From Lucinisca nassula (Eukaryota; Mollusca; Bivalvia; Lucinida; Lucinidae), in the NCBI GenBank assembly GCA_963580285.1, contig OY757011.1, positions 199,409,644 to 199,473,643 of the forward strand: a DNA stretch of 64,000 bases. The letters run 5' to 3'. The position numbers and the translations under genes are program-made. Positions 22,196 through 35,373 of the stretch are shown here, in pieces; positions within the stretch are counted from its first letter, which is position 1; every line of letters starts with the position of its first letter. The notes below the pieces were generated by a model. The model saw nothing but the letters and a program-made list of their open reading frames with translations, searched no databases and was not told the DNA's origin.

Positions 22196-23655
22196 CAAGA
22201 GGGCCATGATGGCCCTGGATCGCTCACCTGATCCATAGTGTAACAAGTGGGCCCCACGGAGGACCATTATTGGCCCCAGGGCTTTAATGTGCATAATGTT
22301 GAGGGAGGTCTTAAAGGTGAAGCTTCATACCAAACATCAACAAAGGCTATAATTTGAACAATCTTGGCAAAGGTCCACCAGATGAAGCTACACACCTAAT
22401 ATCAAAGACCTGGGCCTTGCGGTTTCAGAGAAGAAGATTTTTTTAAAGATATTCCCTACATAAGCCTATGCAAAACCAAATGGCCCCGGGGCTATATAAG
22501 TCTATGTAAAACCAAAGGGCCCGGAGGTTGGGGCATTTGTGCCCACAGGCTATACTTGGAACAATCTTGGTAGAGGTCCACTAGATGAAGCTCCATACCA
22601 AATTTCAAAGACCTGGGCCTTGCAGTTTCAGAGAAGAAGATTTTTAAAGATTTCCCTTTATAAGTCTATGGAAAACCAAAGGGTCTCGGGGCGGCGACAT
22701 TTTTTGGCCCAAGGGCTATAATTTGCATAATCTTGATAGAGGTCCACTAGATGAAAGTTCACACCAAATATCAAAGACTTAGGCCTTGTGGTTTCACAGA
22801 AGATTTTTTAAGATTTTCCCCATATAAGTCTATGTAAAACCAAATGGACCCGGAGCGGGGGCATTTTTGGTTTTAGAGCTAAATTTGAACAATCTTGATA
22901 GAGGTCCACTAGATGAAGCATCATACCAAATATCAAAGACCTAGGCCTTGTGGTTTCAGAGAAGAAGATTTTTAAAGATTTTCCCTATATAAGCCTATGT
23001 AAAACCAAAGGGCCCCGTAGCTGGGCATTTTGGCCCCAGGGCTATAATTTGAACAACCTTGGTAGAGGTCCATTAGATGAAGCTTCATACCAAATATTAA
23101 AGACCTGGGCCTTGCAGTTTCAGAGAAGAAGATTTTTAAAGATTATCCCTATATAAGCCTATGTAAAACTAAAGGGCCCCGGGCGGGAGCATTTTTGGCC
23201 CCAGCACTATAATTTGAATAATCTTGATAGGGGTCCTTCAGATGAAGCTTCATACCAAATTTCAGAGAAGAAGATTTTTAAAGATTTTCCCTATATAAGT
23301 CTATGTAAAACCAAAGGGCCCCGGAGCAGGGCATTTTTTGCCCCAGCATTATAATTTGAACAATCTTCGTAGGGGATCCACTAGATGAAGCTTCATACCA
23401 AATATCAAAGACCAGGGCCTTGTGGTTTCAGAGAAGAAGATTTTTTTAAGTTTTCTGTGAAAAAAAATCTATTTTTGGCTCCTGTGACCTAGTTGTGCAA
23501 TGGACCAGAACCATTTGAACAACTTTGAAAGGGGTCCACCTAAGGATCATTCCTGTGAAGTTTGGTCAAACTCTGATCAGTGCTTTAGGAGAAGATGTCG
23601 TTTGAAGAAATTGTTTACGCACCGATGACAGACAAAAAGTTATCCTAATATAAAA
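22196..23655 (+). mobile_element. Helitron-like element (family H-D), copy 3, 3'-truncated
   Basis: 5' end as in the other copies, ~7 units of ~166 bp, the unique tail (cattcctgtgaagtttggtc) but no final hairpin; it stops in gacaaaaagttatcctaata and is followed at once by copy 4. It sits in a P2-type palindromic MITE (gttggaaccatgttagttaa on the left). Confidence 0.8.
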
Positions 23656-23657
23656 CA

Positions 23658-25738
23658 CAAGAGGGCCATGATGGCCCTAGATCGCTCACCTGACCCATAT
23701 GATAGAGTAACAAGTGGGCCTCGGGGAGGGCCATTATTGACCCCAGGGCTACAATATGCATAATGTTGACGGAGGTCTAAAAAGGTGAAGCTTCATACCA
23801 AATATCAACAAAGCCTATAATTTGAACAAACTTGGCAAAGGTCCACTAGATGAAGCCATACACCAAATATCAAAGACCTGGGCCTTGGGGTTTCAGAGAA
23901 AAAGATTTTTTAAAGATATTCCCTACATTACCCTATGTAAAACCAAATGGCCCCAGGGCGGGGGCATTTTTGGCCTCAGGGCTATAACTTAAACAATCTT
24001 GATAGAGGTCCACTAGATGAAGCTTCACACCAAATACCAAAGACCTGGGCCTTGCTGTTTTGGCCCCCAGGGCTATAATTTGAACAATCTTGGTAGGGGT
24101 CCACAAGATTAAGCTTCATACCAAATATCAAAGACCTAGGCCTTGTGGTTTCAGAGAAAAAGATTTTTCAAGATTTTCCCTAAATAAGTCTATGTAAAAC
24201 CAAAGGGCCCTGGAGCGGGAGCATTTTTGGCCCCAGGGCTATAATTTGAACAATCTTAGTAGGGGTCCACTAGGTGAAGCTGCAAACCAAATATCAAAGA
24301 CCTGGGCCTTGTGGTTTCAGAGAAGAAGATTTTTAAAGATTTTCCCTATAAAAGCCATGTAAAACCAAAAGGCCCCGGGGCGGGAGCATTTTTGGCTCCA
24401 GCACTTTAATTTGAACAATCTTGGTAGGGATCCACAAGATGAAGCCTCATACCAAATATCAAAGACCTGGGCCTTGCAGTTTCAGAGAAGAAGATTTGTC
24501 AAGATTTTCCAAATATAAGTCTATGTAAAACCAAAGGGGCCCCGGAGCGGGGGCATTTTTGGCCCCAGGGCTATAATTTGAACAATCTTGGTAGGGGTCC
24601 ACTAGGTGAAGCTTCATACCAAATATCAAAGACCTGGGCCTTGCGGTTTCAGAGAAGATTTTTAAAGATTTTCCCAATATAAGCCAATATGTAACACCAA
24701 AAGGCCCAGAGGGGGTGGGGAGGGGACCTGGACCTTGTGGGGTGAAGCATCATACCAAATATCAAAGACATGGGCCTTATGGTTTCAGAGAAGAATATTT
24801 TTAAATATTTTCCCTATATAAGCCCATGTGAAGCCAAAGGGCCCCGGAGCGGGGGCAAATTTGACCCCAGCACTATAATTTGAACAATCTTGGTAGGGGT
24901 CCACTAGATGAAGCTTCATACCAAATATCAAAGACCTAGGCCTTGCGGTTTCAGAGAAGAAGATTTTTAAAGATTTTCCCTATATAAGCCCATGTAAAAC
25001 CAAAGGGCCCCGGGGCGGGGGCATTTTTGGCCCCAGCACTATAATTTGAACAATCTTTGTAGGGGTCCCCTAGATGAAACTTCAAACCAAATATCAAAGA
25101 CCTGGGCCTTACAGTTTCAGAGAAGAAGATTTTTAAAGCTCTCCCCTATATAAGCCCATGTAAAATCAAAGGGCCCCCGAGCGGGGGCATTTTTGGCACC
25201 AGCACTATAATTTGAACAATCTTGGTAGGGGTCCACTAGATGAAGCTTCATACCAAATATCAAAGACCTGGGCCTTGCGGTTTAAGAGAAGAAGATTTTT
25301 AAAGATTTTCCCTATATTAGCCCATGTAAAACCAAAGGGCCCCGGAGCGGGGGAATTTTTGGCCCCAGCACAACAATTTGAACAATCTTGGTAGGGGTCC
25401 ACTAGATGAAGCTTCATACCAAATATCAAAGACCAGGGCCTTGTGGTTTCAGAGAAGAAGATTTTTTAAGTTTTTGGTGAAAAAAATCTATTTTTGGCTC
25501 CTATGACCTAGATGTGCAACGGACCGGAACCATTTGAACAACTATGAAAGGGGACCACCTAAGGATCATTCCTGTGAAGTTTGGTCAAAATCCGATCAGT
25601 GGTTTAGGAGGAGATGTCGTTTAAAGAAATTGTTTAGACGCACGCGCGGACGGGCGCACGGGCAAACGGACGGACGGACGCACGACGGACGAAAAGTGAT
25701 CCCAAAAGCTCACCTCGTCACTATGTGACGGTGGGCTA
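23658..25738 (+). mobile_element. Helitron-like element (family H-D), copy 4, complete
   Basis: caagagggccatgatggccc to ctcacctcgtcactatgtgacggtgggcta, with ~10 units of ~166 bp and a gcacgggcaaacggacgg microsatellite. Head-to-tail with copy 3. Its 3' hairpin has one arm mismatch (gtgggct instead of gtgagct). Confidence 0.82.
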
Positions 25739-26008
25739 AAAATGGCCATCTATAAAATCAATACATTTTCAGTCATATTAAAAACTGTGTTATAGTGAAC
25801 TGTTTATGTAATAATTTCTATTTTACCCAGCAAAAAGAATACTTAATTATTACAATTACCCAACAAATAGTTTTATTAACTCTGATTTAAGATGTCCTTA
25901 TATTTTGAGCAAGTTCTTAAGTCAGACAAATGGAATTAAGTCTGATCAACTTTAAATACATGTAATTATGCAGCTTCTGCGTAGGGTCAACACTCACTAA
26001 AGATTAGT

Positions 26009-26181
26009 AAGAAGCCTCCGTGGTGTAGTGGTTACGCTACTCCCCTTGTAAACCAGGGGTAGCAGGATCGATCCCGGGCTTCTCCAGACTTTCGGATGAG
26101 CCTTTAAACCGAGGTCCCGTCTCTGAATGACCTTAGCTGTTGGTGGGACGTAAAACTAAAACACTCACTCACACTCACTCC
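26009..26181 (+). mobile_element. tRNA-derived SINE (family S3)
   Basis: Head gaagcctccgtggtgtagtg with 7 bp acceptor pairing gaagcct/gggcttc (26011-26085), then a short body gtcccgtctctgaatgacc ... gggacgtaaaactaaaac and an actc repeat. Target duplications aaagattagt at 25999-26008 and 26182-26191. The head could fold as a tRNA, but the attached body and duplications make it a SINE, not a tRNA gene. Confidence 0.87.
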
Positions 26182-26392
26182 AAAGATTAGTGCAGTTTGA
26201 AATATTATGCTGATTGATGAACAGAAAACCCTTAGAGAGACTGTGCATATATTCACAGTCTCTCTCTCTCTCCAACAAGCTAGTCTTCAACTCCCTACAG
26301 CCTGTCTCATAGCTCAAGGAAAAGCTCTGCGATACTAATATAAACCTTCTACAGCATAGCCATTTGTCACCCCGGCTTTCTTTTATAAACCC

Positions 26393-26605
26393 TTAACTGT
26401 TATCCTGCTGTTCACGACAACCCCTATCTTTGGAAACAGTGTAGATCCAGATCAGATGGCTTCTGAAGAAGCCATCTGATCAGGATCTACACTGTTTAAC
26501 ATTCAATTAATGAATTTATAGGAATAAATTACATTAAGTGATCTGATTGGTTCAAAGTCAGAAATGGGTGTGGCTAAACTGAATATTCAGCAAGAGAAGG
26601 GTTAA
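26393..26605. mobile_element. TTAA MITE (family T1)
   Basis: TTAACTGTTATCCTGCTG ... gaagggTTAA; inverted relative of 3167-3761. Central hairpin gatcagatggcttctgaaga / agccatctgatc. Confidence 0.78.
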
Positions 26606-26745
26606 AGTACCATGGATAGTTCTAGAGAAGATGATAATTTATTTTTTTATCATTTTGCAGAGAAAAAAAGAATTGGCATTTCATGTGGATCATTTGGTGT
26701 AAAGATGATTCACATGTATTGTCAAGCCTTAATTTCTCTATAACA

Positions 26746-27463
26746 AGAACTGTCATTAGACAGCATAGCTCGCCTGGACAGGTGTCCTATAGGTCAATGA
26801 TCAATAAACCTTTGGACCTTTATTTATCATGGGGCTTAACCCTTGTCCTGCTGAGCCCGGATATGTCCTTTCTTTCAAACAATAAAGATCCAGATCAGAT
26901 GGCTTTTGAAGAAGCCATCTGATCAGGATCTTCATTGTTTGTTACTCAGCTCATGAATTTGTTGCAATAATTTGCATCGAGTAATCTGATTGGTTGATAA
27001 TCAGTAGTGGGTATGGCATATTCAAATATTCAGCAGGTTAAGGGTTAATATAAACCATCGTATGATTTTGAAAATATGAGCTCTTAAAAAACTTTACATA
27101 AAATTTCTAAGTCTGTTACCTTGACATTAACGTCATGGGTACTGGTGGTGGTATTTCTAAATAAAACTTTTGGCCTATATCTTTCATCATACCAATATGA
27201 ACCAAATCTATAGTACAGTTTGGAAAATAACTTTAACATAAAATTTTCTAAGTCCTTGAGGATGGGCAGGGGTTGGGCAGGGGTATTGCTGAATAAAACA
27301 TAGAACCTATATCTATCATCATCAGAAATATAAGAACTAAATCCATTAATATTAGCTCTTAAAAAACTTTAACGTAAAAGTGGATGACGACGCGAATTTC
27401 AATGCCAACGCTGGGGGTATGGCAATAGCTCTTCCTGGAGTTCATATAGGCAAGCTTAAAATG
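26746..27463 (+). mobile_element. Helitron-like element (family H-E), short copy
   Basis: 5' end caagaactgtcattagacagcatagctcgcc with the ctgtcattagacag hairpin; 3' end gggtatggcaatagctcttc ... aggcaagctt. A TTAA MITE is inserted at 26836-27048. Between are two ~120 bp repeats (ataaaacttttggcctatat, tctatcatcataccaatatg). Confidence 0.6.
26836..27048. mobile_element. TTAA MITE (family T1)
   Basis: TTAACCCTTGTCCTGCTG ... caggttaaggGTTAA, with hairpin gatccagatcagatggcttt / agccatctgatcaggatc. Confidence 0.78.
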
Positions 27464-27510
27464 AGATTAGTGCTTTTAAATTAAAAGCAAAATCAAACTT
27501 CAAGCTAACA

Positions 27511-27739
27511 TTAACCCTTTTAGTACCACATGGAATCTTCCTCCTTATATATAGCAGGAGTCCATTCCAAAATTTAGGGGTGTCAGGTTGTGTTTTCATC
27601 AGAAATTATTTGGAAAATGACAAAACTTTTAGTAAATAGTGGAGGCCCTGATTAGATGCCGCATTTTGCGGTGTCTGATCTGGTCCTGCACTGTTTGACA
27701 AAGTACTCGTTTTGTGGTTTCTGGTACTAAATGGGTTAA
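27511..27739. mobile_element. TTAA MITE (family T3)
   Basis: TTAACCCTTTTAGTACCACA ... tggtactaaatggGTTAA; near-identical in layout to 2667-2862. The centre (gtggaggccctgattagatg / ggtgtctgatctggtcctgc) is the shared hairpin core. Confidence 0.8.
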
Positions 27740-27763
27740 AAACAAAATCTGTTCGTATACTAC

Positions 27764-27930
27764 CAGGGCCTGACAAATCCACTTCCCGGCTGCCCAGGAC
27801 AAGTCTAAATTTTGGCTGGGGAATAGATTTTTTGCCCAGAAAAATGTATAGAACATATAAGGAATATGAAAATTCTAAGCTATTTTCAAGATGCTGTGGA
27901 ATGCCGGGCAAGTGGTTGAAAGTTTGATCT
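27764..27930. mobile_element. DNA transposon end fragment (family A1)
   Basis: cagggcctgacaaatccact, then tcccggctgcccaggacaag and gccgggcaagtgg: the same ends as the 1.4 kb element at 58312-59729, with most of the interior missing. Confidence 0.55.
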
Positions 27931-27934
27931 GTAC

Positions 27935-29425
27935 TATACACAAGAAGAAACTACACACTCAACATGAGGTCAGCTATATTACACAACAAAGGTCACTATT
28001 TTACACTTTAAGAGCTGAACTAGAATACATACACAACAAGTCATCTAAACATCAGACTCAAAAAAGATCAGCTATACCACAAACTCTGCAAGAGATCAGC
28101 TGTACTCGTACACACTTAACAAGAAGTCAGCTAAACTATACCCTCAACAAAAGGTCAGCTATTCAACACAATCAACAAGTTCAGCTTTACTACACACTTA
28201 ACAAGAAGTCAGCTAAACTATACTCTCAACAAAAGGTCAGCTATTCAACACAATCAACAAGTTCAGCTTTACTACACACTTAACAAGAAGTCAGCTAAAC
28301 TATACTCTCAACAAAAGGTCAGCTATTCAACACAATCAACAAGTTCAGCTTTACTACACACTTAACAAGAAGTCAGCTAAACTATACCCTCAACAAAAGG
28401 TCAGCTATTCAATGCAATCAACAAGTTCAGCTTTACTACACACTTAACAAGAAGTCAGCTAAACTATACTCTCAACAAAAGGTCAGCTATTCAATGCAAT
28501 CAACAAGTTCAGCTGTACTACACACTTAACAAGAAGTCAGATAAACTATACTCTCAACAAAAGGTCAGCTATTCAATGCAATCAACAAGTTCAGCTGTAC
28601 TACACACTTAACAAGAAGTCAGATAAACTATACTCTCAACAAAAGGTCAGCTATTCAATGCAATCAACAAGTTCAGCTTTACTACACACTTAACAAGAAG
28701 TCAGCTAAACTATACTCTCAACAAAAGGTCAGCTATTCAACACAATCAACAAGTTCAGCTGTACTACACACTTAACAAGAAGTCAGATAAACTATACTCT
28801 CAACAAAAGGTCAGCTATTCAATGCAATCAACAAGTTCAGCTGTACTACACACTTAACAAGAAGTCAGATAAACTATACTCTCAACAAAAGGTCAGCTAT
28901 TCAATGCAATCAACAAGTTCAGCTGTACTACACACTTAACAAGAAGTCAGATAAACTATACTCTCAACAAAAGGTCAGCTATTCAATGCAATCAACAAGT
29001 TCAGCTGTACTACACACTTAACAAGAAGTCAGATAAACTATACCCTCAACAAAAGGTCAGCTATTCAATGCAATCAACAAGTTCAGCTTTACTACACACT
29101 CAACAGAAAGTCAGCTATAATACAAACTCAACAGGTCATCTTTGCTTCAATTTCATCAACATGTCAGCTATACTTAACATAACAGGAAGTCAGCTTAATT
29201 ACAAAGGAGGTCAGCAATACTACACACACAATTGGAGGTCAAATTTGCTTCACACTCATCAAGAGGTCAGATATACTTAACACGCAACAAGAAGTCAGCT
29301 ATACTACACATTCAACAGGAGTCAGCTATACAACACACTTAACAAGAGGTCAACTTCGCTTCACATTCATCAACAGGTCAGCTATACTTCACACAAAACA
29401 AGGTCACCTAAATTACACACTCAAC
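27935..29425 (+). repeat. 27 bp minisatellite with 82 bp higher-order repeat
   Basis: Basic unit ~27 bp (caacaagaagtcagctatac / tacacact). From ~28130 to ~29090 three diverged basic units form an 82 bp higher-order unit repeated ~12 times; two alternating variants (tcagctttac vs tcagctgtac; gtcagctaaac vs gtcagataaac) run in blocks, showing local homogenisation. The edges are diverged single units. 82 is not a multiple of 3, so no long frame is kept. Confidence 0.9.
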
Positions 29426-32400
29426 TAGAAATGTGTCCAGACAACACAGATGCCCCCGTCAAGGGCCCCGCCTCACCCCGAAAATCCATGTTGCAACAAA
29501 ATTTTCTAAGGGTGTGACCTTGTCATCCGGAACATTTGTGAGGCGTTATATTGAAATTGGTGAAAAAATGTAAGCGCTACAGCAATAACAAAGTTTTTCT
29601 AAAAATAGCCACAGTGACCCTGACCTTGAAAGTCGAACTCACTCAAGGAATTGTCATAAGGAACATTTGTGTGAAGTTATATTGAAATCAGTGAAGAAAT
29701 ATAGTCGCTAGAGCTATGACAAATTTTTTCTAAAAATAGCCACAGTGACCTTGACCTTGAAAGTCGAAATCGCTCAAGATATTGTCATAAGGAACATTTG
29801 AGTGAAGTAATATTGAAATCGGTGAAGAAATGTAAGCGCTAGAGCCATGACAAAGTTTTTCTAAAAATAGCCACATTGACCTTGACATTTGTGTGAAGTA
29901 ATATTGAAATCGGTGAAAAAAATGTAAGCGCTAGAGCAATGACAAAGTTTTTCTAAAAATAGCCACAGTGACCTTGACCTTGAAAGACAAACTCCCTCGA
30001 GGTATTGTCATAAGGAACATTTGTGTTAAGTTATTTTGAAACCAGTGAAGAAATGCAGGCACATGCGATGACAAAGTTTTTCTAAAAATAGCCACAGTGA
30101 CCTTGACCTTGAAAGTCGAAATGGCTTGAGATATTGTCATAAGGAACATTTGTGTTAAGTTATATTGAAATACGTGAAGAAATGTAAGCGCTAGAGCGAT
30201 GACAAAGTTTTTCTAAAAATAGCCACAGTGACCTTGAAGTGGAACTCGCTAGAGATATTGTCATAAGGAACATTTGTGGGAAGTTATATTGAAATCGGTG
30301 AAGAAATGTAATCGCTAGAGTGATGACAACGTTTTTCTAAAAATAGTCATGGTGATCTTGACCTTGAGGCCATGACCTTGAAAGTTGAAATTGCTCGAGA
30401 TATTGTCATAAAGAACATTTGTGTGAAGTTATATTGAAATCAGTGAAGAAATGTAGGCACTAGAGCGATGACAAAGTTTTTAAAAGAATAGCCACAGTGA
30501 CCTTGACCTTGAGGCCATGACCTTGAAAGTCTAACTTGCTCGAGATATTTTTATAAGAACATTTGTGCGAAGTTATATCGAAATTGGTGAAGAAATGTAG
30601 GCGCTAGAGCGATGACAAAGTTTTTCTAAAAATAGTCACAGTGACCTTGACCTTGAGGGCATTACCTTGAAAGTCAAACTCGCTCGAGATATTGTCATGA
30701 GGAACATTTGTGTGAAGTTATATTGAAATCGGTGAAGAAATATAGACGCTAGAGCTACGTTGTGCGAGGGGATAATTAAAAAATTTTTAAGTATGTGACC
30801 TTGAGCTCATGGGCATGGATGGCGGTATTGCTGAATAAAATGGACAGGTATCTAACATCATACCAAATATCAACTCAATCCATCGCACGATTTGGAAAAT
30901 ATCAACTCTTAAAATATCTAACTAAAAATTTATAAGTCTGTGACCTTGACCTTGAAGCCATAGGCATGAGTGGGGGTATTGCCAAATAAACATTTGGACC
31001 TGTATCTATCATCATAGCATACATAAGCCAAATCCATAATATAGTTTGGAAAATTTGAGCTCTTTAAAATCTTTCACATTAAAATTGTCTAAGTCTGTGA
31101 CCTTGACCTGAGGTCATAGGCATGGGTGGGGGTATTGCTGGTTCCGGGTCGTTTCGCCGGGTCGTTTCGCCCTGAGTCGTTTCGCCCTAACTTTGGGGGT
31201 GGGTCGTTTCGCCCGTGAGTCGTTTCGCCCGTGGGTCGTTTCTCCGCAATTATATTTTAAAGGAGTGACAAACGGAATGGATGAGTAAATGGACAGATTG
31301 ATGAATAAATAAATGAATAAATGGGTCAATGGAGTTGTGCGTTGGTAGATGGTCGGACGTACGGATGAACGGACGGCATTTTGAATATACGGAGATAGAT
31401 AAGTAAATAAATGATTGAATGGAGAGTATTGATAGATCGGAAATGAATGAATGAATGAATGAATGAATGAAGTGATGCTTGTGTAGATGGGTGGACGGAC
31501 GGACGGACGAACGAATCTGAACTGTTCATGGTGACACGTCAAATGACACCTACGGGTGGGTGATGTATGGACGGGCTCGTTACAGAGTTAGGATAGAGAG
31601 ATAAAAAGTGAAAAAAAAACATTATTAAACTGTGTATGTTATCTTCACTAATCCAAACAACAGTGTCAAAATGTGTTAAGTTTGTGATATATGGGTACTG
31701 AAGAAAATGAAAAGAAAGTATAAATCGTTATGTTTCTATTCCTACCCAGGTTGAGCTACAGTAGAGTCTGTATAAAAGTTAAACCAACTTTTTACATATG
31801 GCACTTAAGGTGTAATATTGATTATTACTTTTTAAGTGACATTTTTTGTAAACTTTTATTCAGACACCACTTTTTAAAAATATTTTGTTTGTTGGAATTG
31901 AGGTTTAACGTCCCCGTCAACACAATTAATGTAATAATGTAACCAGTTATAACACGCCACTATTTGTGCAGAAAGAACAACTGATAAGTAAATAAAACAA
32001 ACATCTTGTTTGCAAGTATATGCAATAACGTCCCCTCTAAACCCAACTTTATACGGTTAAAATGGGTTTTCGCATATACTTTATTTCTCTTATTTCTGAT
32101 TCTAGAACATAGACAATTAGACGGTTCTAATCCAATATCTATGTTTTGAGCAGAAGAAAAATATGTCACATTTTTAAATATAAACAGTCATTTTCACACA
32201 GCCATAAATCCAATTTTATTGCAAAGACTTGTTAACCTTATGTGAGCTCGAATATCTTTCTCAAAAAGGTGGTAGCTCAGTTGCTCGAACCTGACATAGA
32301 AGCCATCAGTAATTCGTCCAGCTGCACCACACGAGGGCAAATCCATGTTTTCCGGAACTCCCAATACCCCCATCAATCCCCTTTACATACCAAAAAAAAC

Positions 32401-33190
32401 ATAGCCTCAATCAATAGGCTTGAAAAAAATAAGGGCGAAACAACCCACCTAATCAGGGCGAAACGACCCACGGGCGAAACGACCCAGGGCGAAATGACCC
32501 AGGGCGAAACGACCCACGGGCGAAACGACTCATGGGCGAAACGACTCACGGGCGAAACGACCCGAGACCGTATTGCTGAATAAAACATTGTAGCTATATC
32601 TATCATCATATGAACCAAAGCCATCATAAAAGTTCAGGTTCTACCAGGTACAAATACCTTAACCGGAGTCTTTAACATGGAAAATTTCTAAGTCCATGAC
32701 CTTGACGCCATAGGCATGGGTGGGGGTATCGCTGAATAATACTTTGGACCTATATCTATAATCATACCAAATATGAACCAATTACATCAAATGGTTTGGA
32801 AAATATGAGTTCTAAAATGTTCAAGTCTACCTGTCACAAAAACCTTAACCTGAGTTTTTAACATTGAAAATTTCTAAGTCTGTGACCTTGACCTTGAGGT
32901 CACAGGCATGGGTTGGGGTGTTGCTTAATAAAACTTTGGACCTATATCTATCATCATACCAAAGATGAACCAGTTCCATCAAATGGTTAGGAAAATATGA
33001 GTTCTAAAAGTTCAGGCTCTACCTGTTACAAAAACTTTAACCTGAGGTTACAGGATCACGTACGTACGTACACACACACACACACACACACACAGACGGA
33101 CATACACATGTACGCTTGTACGCAAGTATGCACGTACGGAAAACCGAAAAACTATATGCCCCCGGCATCATGCCGATGCGGGGGCATAAA
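29426..33190 (+). mobile_element. Helitron-like element (family H-F) inside the minisatellite
   Basis: 5' end ctagaaatgtgtccagacaa and gatgcccccgtc; body of ~11 units (~125-150 bp) with ctaaaaatagccacagtgac and cttgaccttgaaagtcgaac, then ~110 bp units (tctatcatcataccaaatat); an (ac)n run at 33069-33093; 3' hairpin tatgcccccggcatcatgcc / gatgcgggggcata. A Mutator-like element (31140-32569) is nested inside. Minisatellite units lie on both sides. Confidence 0.78.
31140..32569. mobile_element. Mutator-like foldback element, 1.43 kb
   Basis: TIRs are built of tandem ~17 bp units (gggtcgtttcgccc on the left, gggcgaaacgaccc on the right; ~110-140 bp each). Outer ends ggttccgggtcgtttcg and, as complement, ggtctcgggtcgtttcg match at 15 of 17. 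Flanking gtattgct (31132-31139 and 32570-32577), or gtattgctg if the shared G is counted, gives an 8-9 bp duplication; removing the element restores gtattgctgaataaaac, which recurs in neighbouring repeat units. No transposase. The interior has gaat and gacggacg simple repeats and a P1-type palindrome remnant (32090-32170). Confidence 0.82.
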
Positions 33191-33287
33191 AAGCATTCAT
33201 CTATCATACACATTCAAAATGTCAGCAATATTACACCCTTAGTCAGCTATATTACACTCCACAAGACGCCAGCTTACTACTCCCTCA
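33190..33287 (+). repeat. Minisatellite remnant between two insertions
   Basis: catacacattcaaaatgtca, gcaatattacacccttagtc, agctatattacactccacaa: three or four diverged ~27 bp units of the array at 27935-29425, left between two Helitron-like elements. Confidence 0.75.
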
Positions 33288-34780
33288 ACTAGACAAAAGT
33301 GCCCAGTGGGGCACGTATACCCCCGGCCAGTGCCATCACCTCAGCTGAAAATAGCAATTTATGTCAAAAGCTTCTTTGCATATACAGGCGATATTCCATA
33401 GACTGGCCATTTTCAAGATTCAAAGGGCAATAACTCTGAAAGTAGGAAAGCAAGAGTTAGGTTTCATGTGTTCTGCACTTCTTCTCATGGTGTTCAGCAT
33501 TCGTGTGGAGTTTCATGAAAATATGTCAAGCCCTTTAAAAGTAATGAAGAAGACACGAAGATGTTAGCAGACAGATAATTTACAATTTTCAAAGGGAAAT
33601 AATTTGTAATGTATGCAAAAAAGAGTTATGGTTCTTGTGTTCTGCCTATCCTATTATCTTGCTTTACATTTGTTTGAAGTTTCATGAAATTGTCTCAGTT
33701 TTAAAGTTACAGAGCGGACACAAGTGTATGGTAAAACTCGTAATATTCAAAGGGCAATAACTCTGAAAGTAGGAAAGCAAGAGTTACGGTTCATGTGTTC
33801 TGCAGGTCGCCTCATGGTGTTTAACATTTATGTGAAGTTTCATGAAAATATATCAAGCGGTTGAAAAGTTATGGAGCAGACACGAAAATGCAAGTTAATA
33901 CATACAAAGGGCAATAACTCTGAAAGTAGAAAAGCAAAAGTTACGGTTCATGTGTTCTGCACATCCTGTCAGGGTGTTTAACATCTATGTGAAGTTTCAT
34001 GAAAATATATCAAGCTGTTGAAAAGTTATGGAGTGGACACGAAAATGCAAGTTAAAACATACAAAGGGCAATAACTCTGAAAGTAGAAAACTCTGAAAGG
34101 AGATAAGCAAGAGTTACGGTTCATGTGTTCTGCACATCGTCTCATGTTGTTTAACATTTATGTGAAATTTCATGAAAATATATCAAGCGGTTGAAATGTT
34201 ATGAAGCGGACACGAAAATGCAAGTTAAAACATACAAAGGGCAATAACTCTGAAAGTAGAAAAGCAAGAGTTACGGTTCATGTGTTCTGCACTTCCTCTC
34301 ATGGTGTTTAACATTTATGTGAAGTTTCATGAAAATATATCAAGCGGTTGAAAAGTTATGGACCGGACACGAAAATGCAAGTTAAAACATTCAAAGGGCA
34401 ATAACTCTGAAAGTAGAAAAGCAAAAGTTACGGTTCATGTGTTCTGCACATCCTCTCAGGGTGTTTAACATCTATGTGAAGTTTCATGAAAATATATCAA
34501 GCTGTTGAAAAGTTATGGAGTGGACACGAAAATGCAAGTTAAAACATACAAAGGGCAATACCTCTGAAAGTAGAAAACTCTGAAAGGAGATAAGCAAGAG
34601 TTACGGTTCATGTGTTCTGCACATCGTCTCATGGTGTTTAAGATTTATGTGAAGTTTCATGAAAATATGTCAAGCGGTTTAAAAGTTATGGTGCGGACAC
34701 GAAAATGTTAACAGACACACACACACAGAAAATACGAAAAGTATATACCCCCATGGCATACTGTGTATGCCAGGGGTATA
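33288..34780 (+). mobile_element. Helitron-like element (family H-G) inside the minisatellite
   Basis: 5' end actagacaaaagtgcccagt with ggggcacgtatacccccggc; about nine ~155 bp units (gggcaataactctgaaagta, tacggttcatgtgttctgca, gtgaagtttcatgaaaatat); acacacac run; 3' hairpin tatacccccatggcatactg / tgtatgccaggggtata. Removing it rejoins a normal minisatellite unit (ctcaac|aagaggtcagct). A core-less relative is at 46958-47218. Confidence 0.8.
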
Positions 34781-35335
34781 ACAAGAGGTCAGCTAGTCTA
34801 CAAATTCAACAAGGGGTGAGCTTTATACATATTCAACATATTCAACAGCCAGTCAGCCTCTCTACACCCTCAACAACAGGTCAGTTATACTATACATTCA
34901 ACTAAAGGTTGACTATACTACACATTCAAGAAGAAACCAGCTATACTACACACTCAACAAAGAGGTCAATTGTACTACACACTCAACAAGTCAGCTATAC
35001 TTCACACGCAACAAAGAGGTCAATTGTACTACACACTCAACAAGTCAGCTATACTTCACGCTCAACAAAAGGTCAGCTATACCACACATTCAACAAGAGG
35101 TCATTTGTACTACACACTCAACAAATCAGCTATACTTCACACTCAACAAAAGGTCAGCTATATCACACATTCAACAAGAGGTCAGTTGTAGTACATACTC
35201 AACAAATCAGCTATACTTCACACTCAACAAAAGGTCAGCTATACTATACATTCAACAAGAGGTCAGTGATACAACACACTCACTATAATACACACTCAAC
35301 AAGAGGTCAGTATTACTTCAAACACAACTTTAGAT
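34781..35335 (+). repeat. 27 bp minisatellite, right-hand block
   Basis: ~20 units of caacaagaggtcagctatac / tacacact, here in ~54 and ~81 bp combinations (caattgtactacacactcaa, caagtcagctatacttcaca). Same family as 27935-29425. It ends ~40 bp from DCTN4 exon e. Confidence 0.88.
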
Positions 35336-35373
35336 CAATTAAAATAGCATTAATTAGCTATATCAATACTTAC

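Noticed and set aside
26011..26085. tRNA gene
   Set aside because: The tRNA-like fold is the head of a SINE with target duplications; the T arm is imperfect and no terminator-like T run follows.
27891..28283. 130-codon plus-strand frame
   Set aside because: Minisatellite; the frame is lost within a few 82 bp units.
27935..29425. CRISPR array
   Set aside because: Repeats are contiguous tandem units with no unique spacers, in an animal genome.
31114..31542. 142-codon minus-strand frame
   Set aside because: Covers the tandem TIR and gaat/gacg simple repeats of the foldback element.
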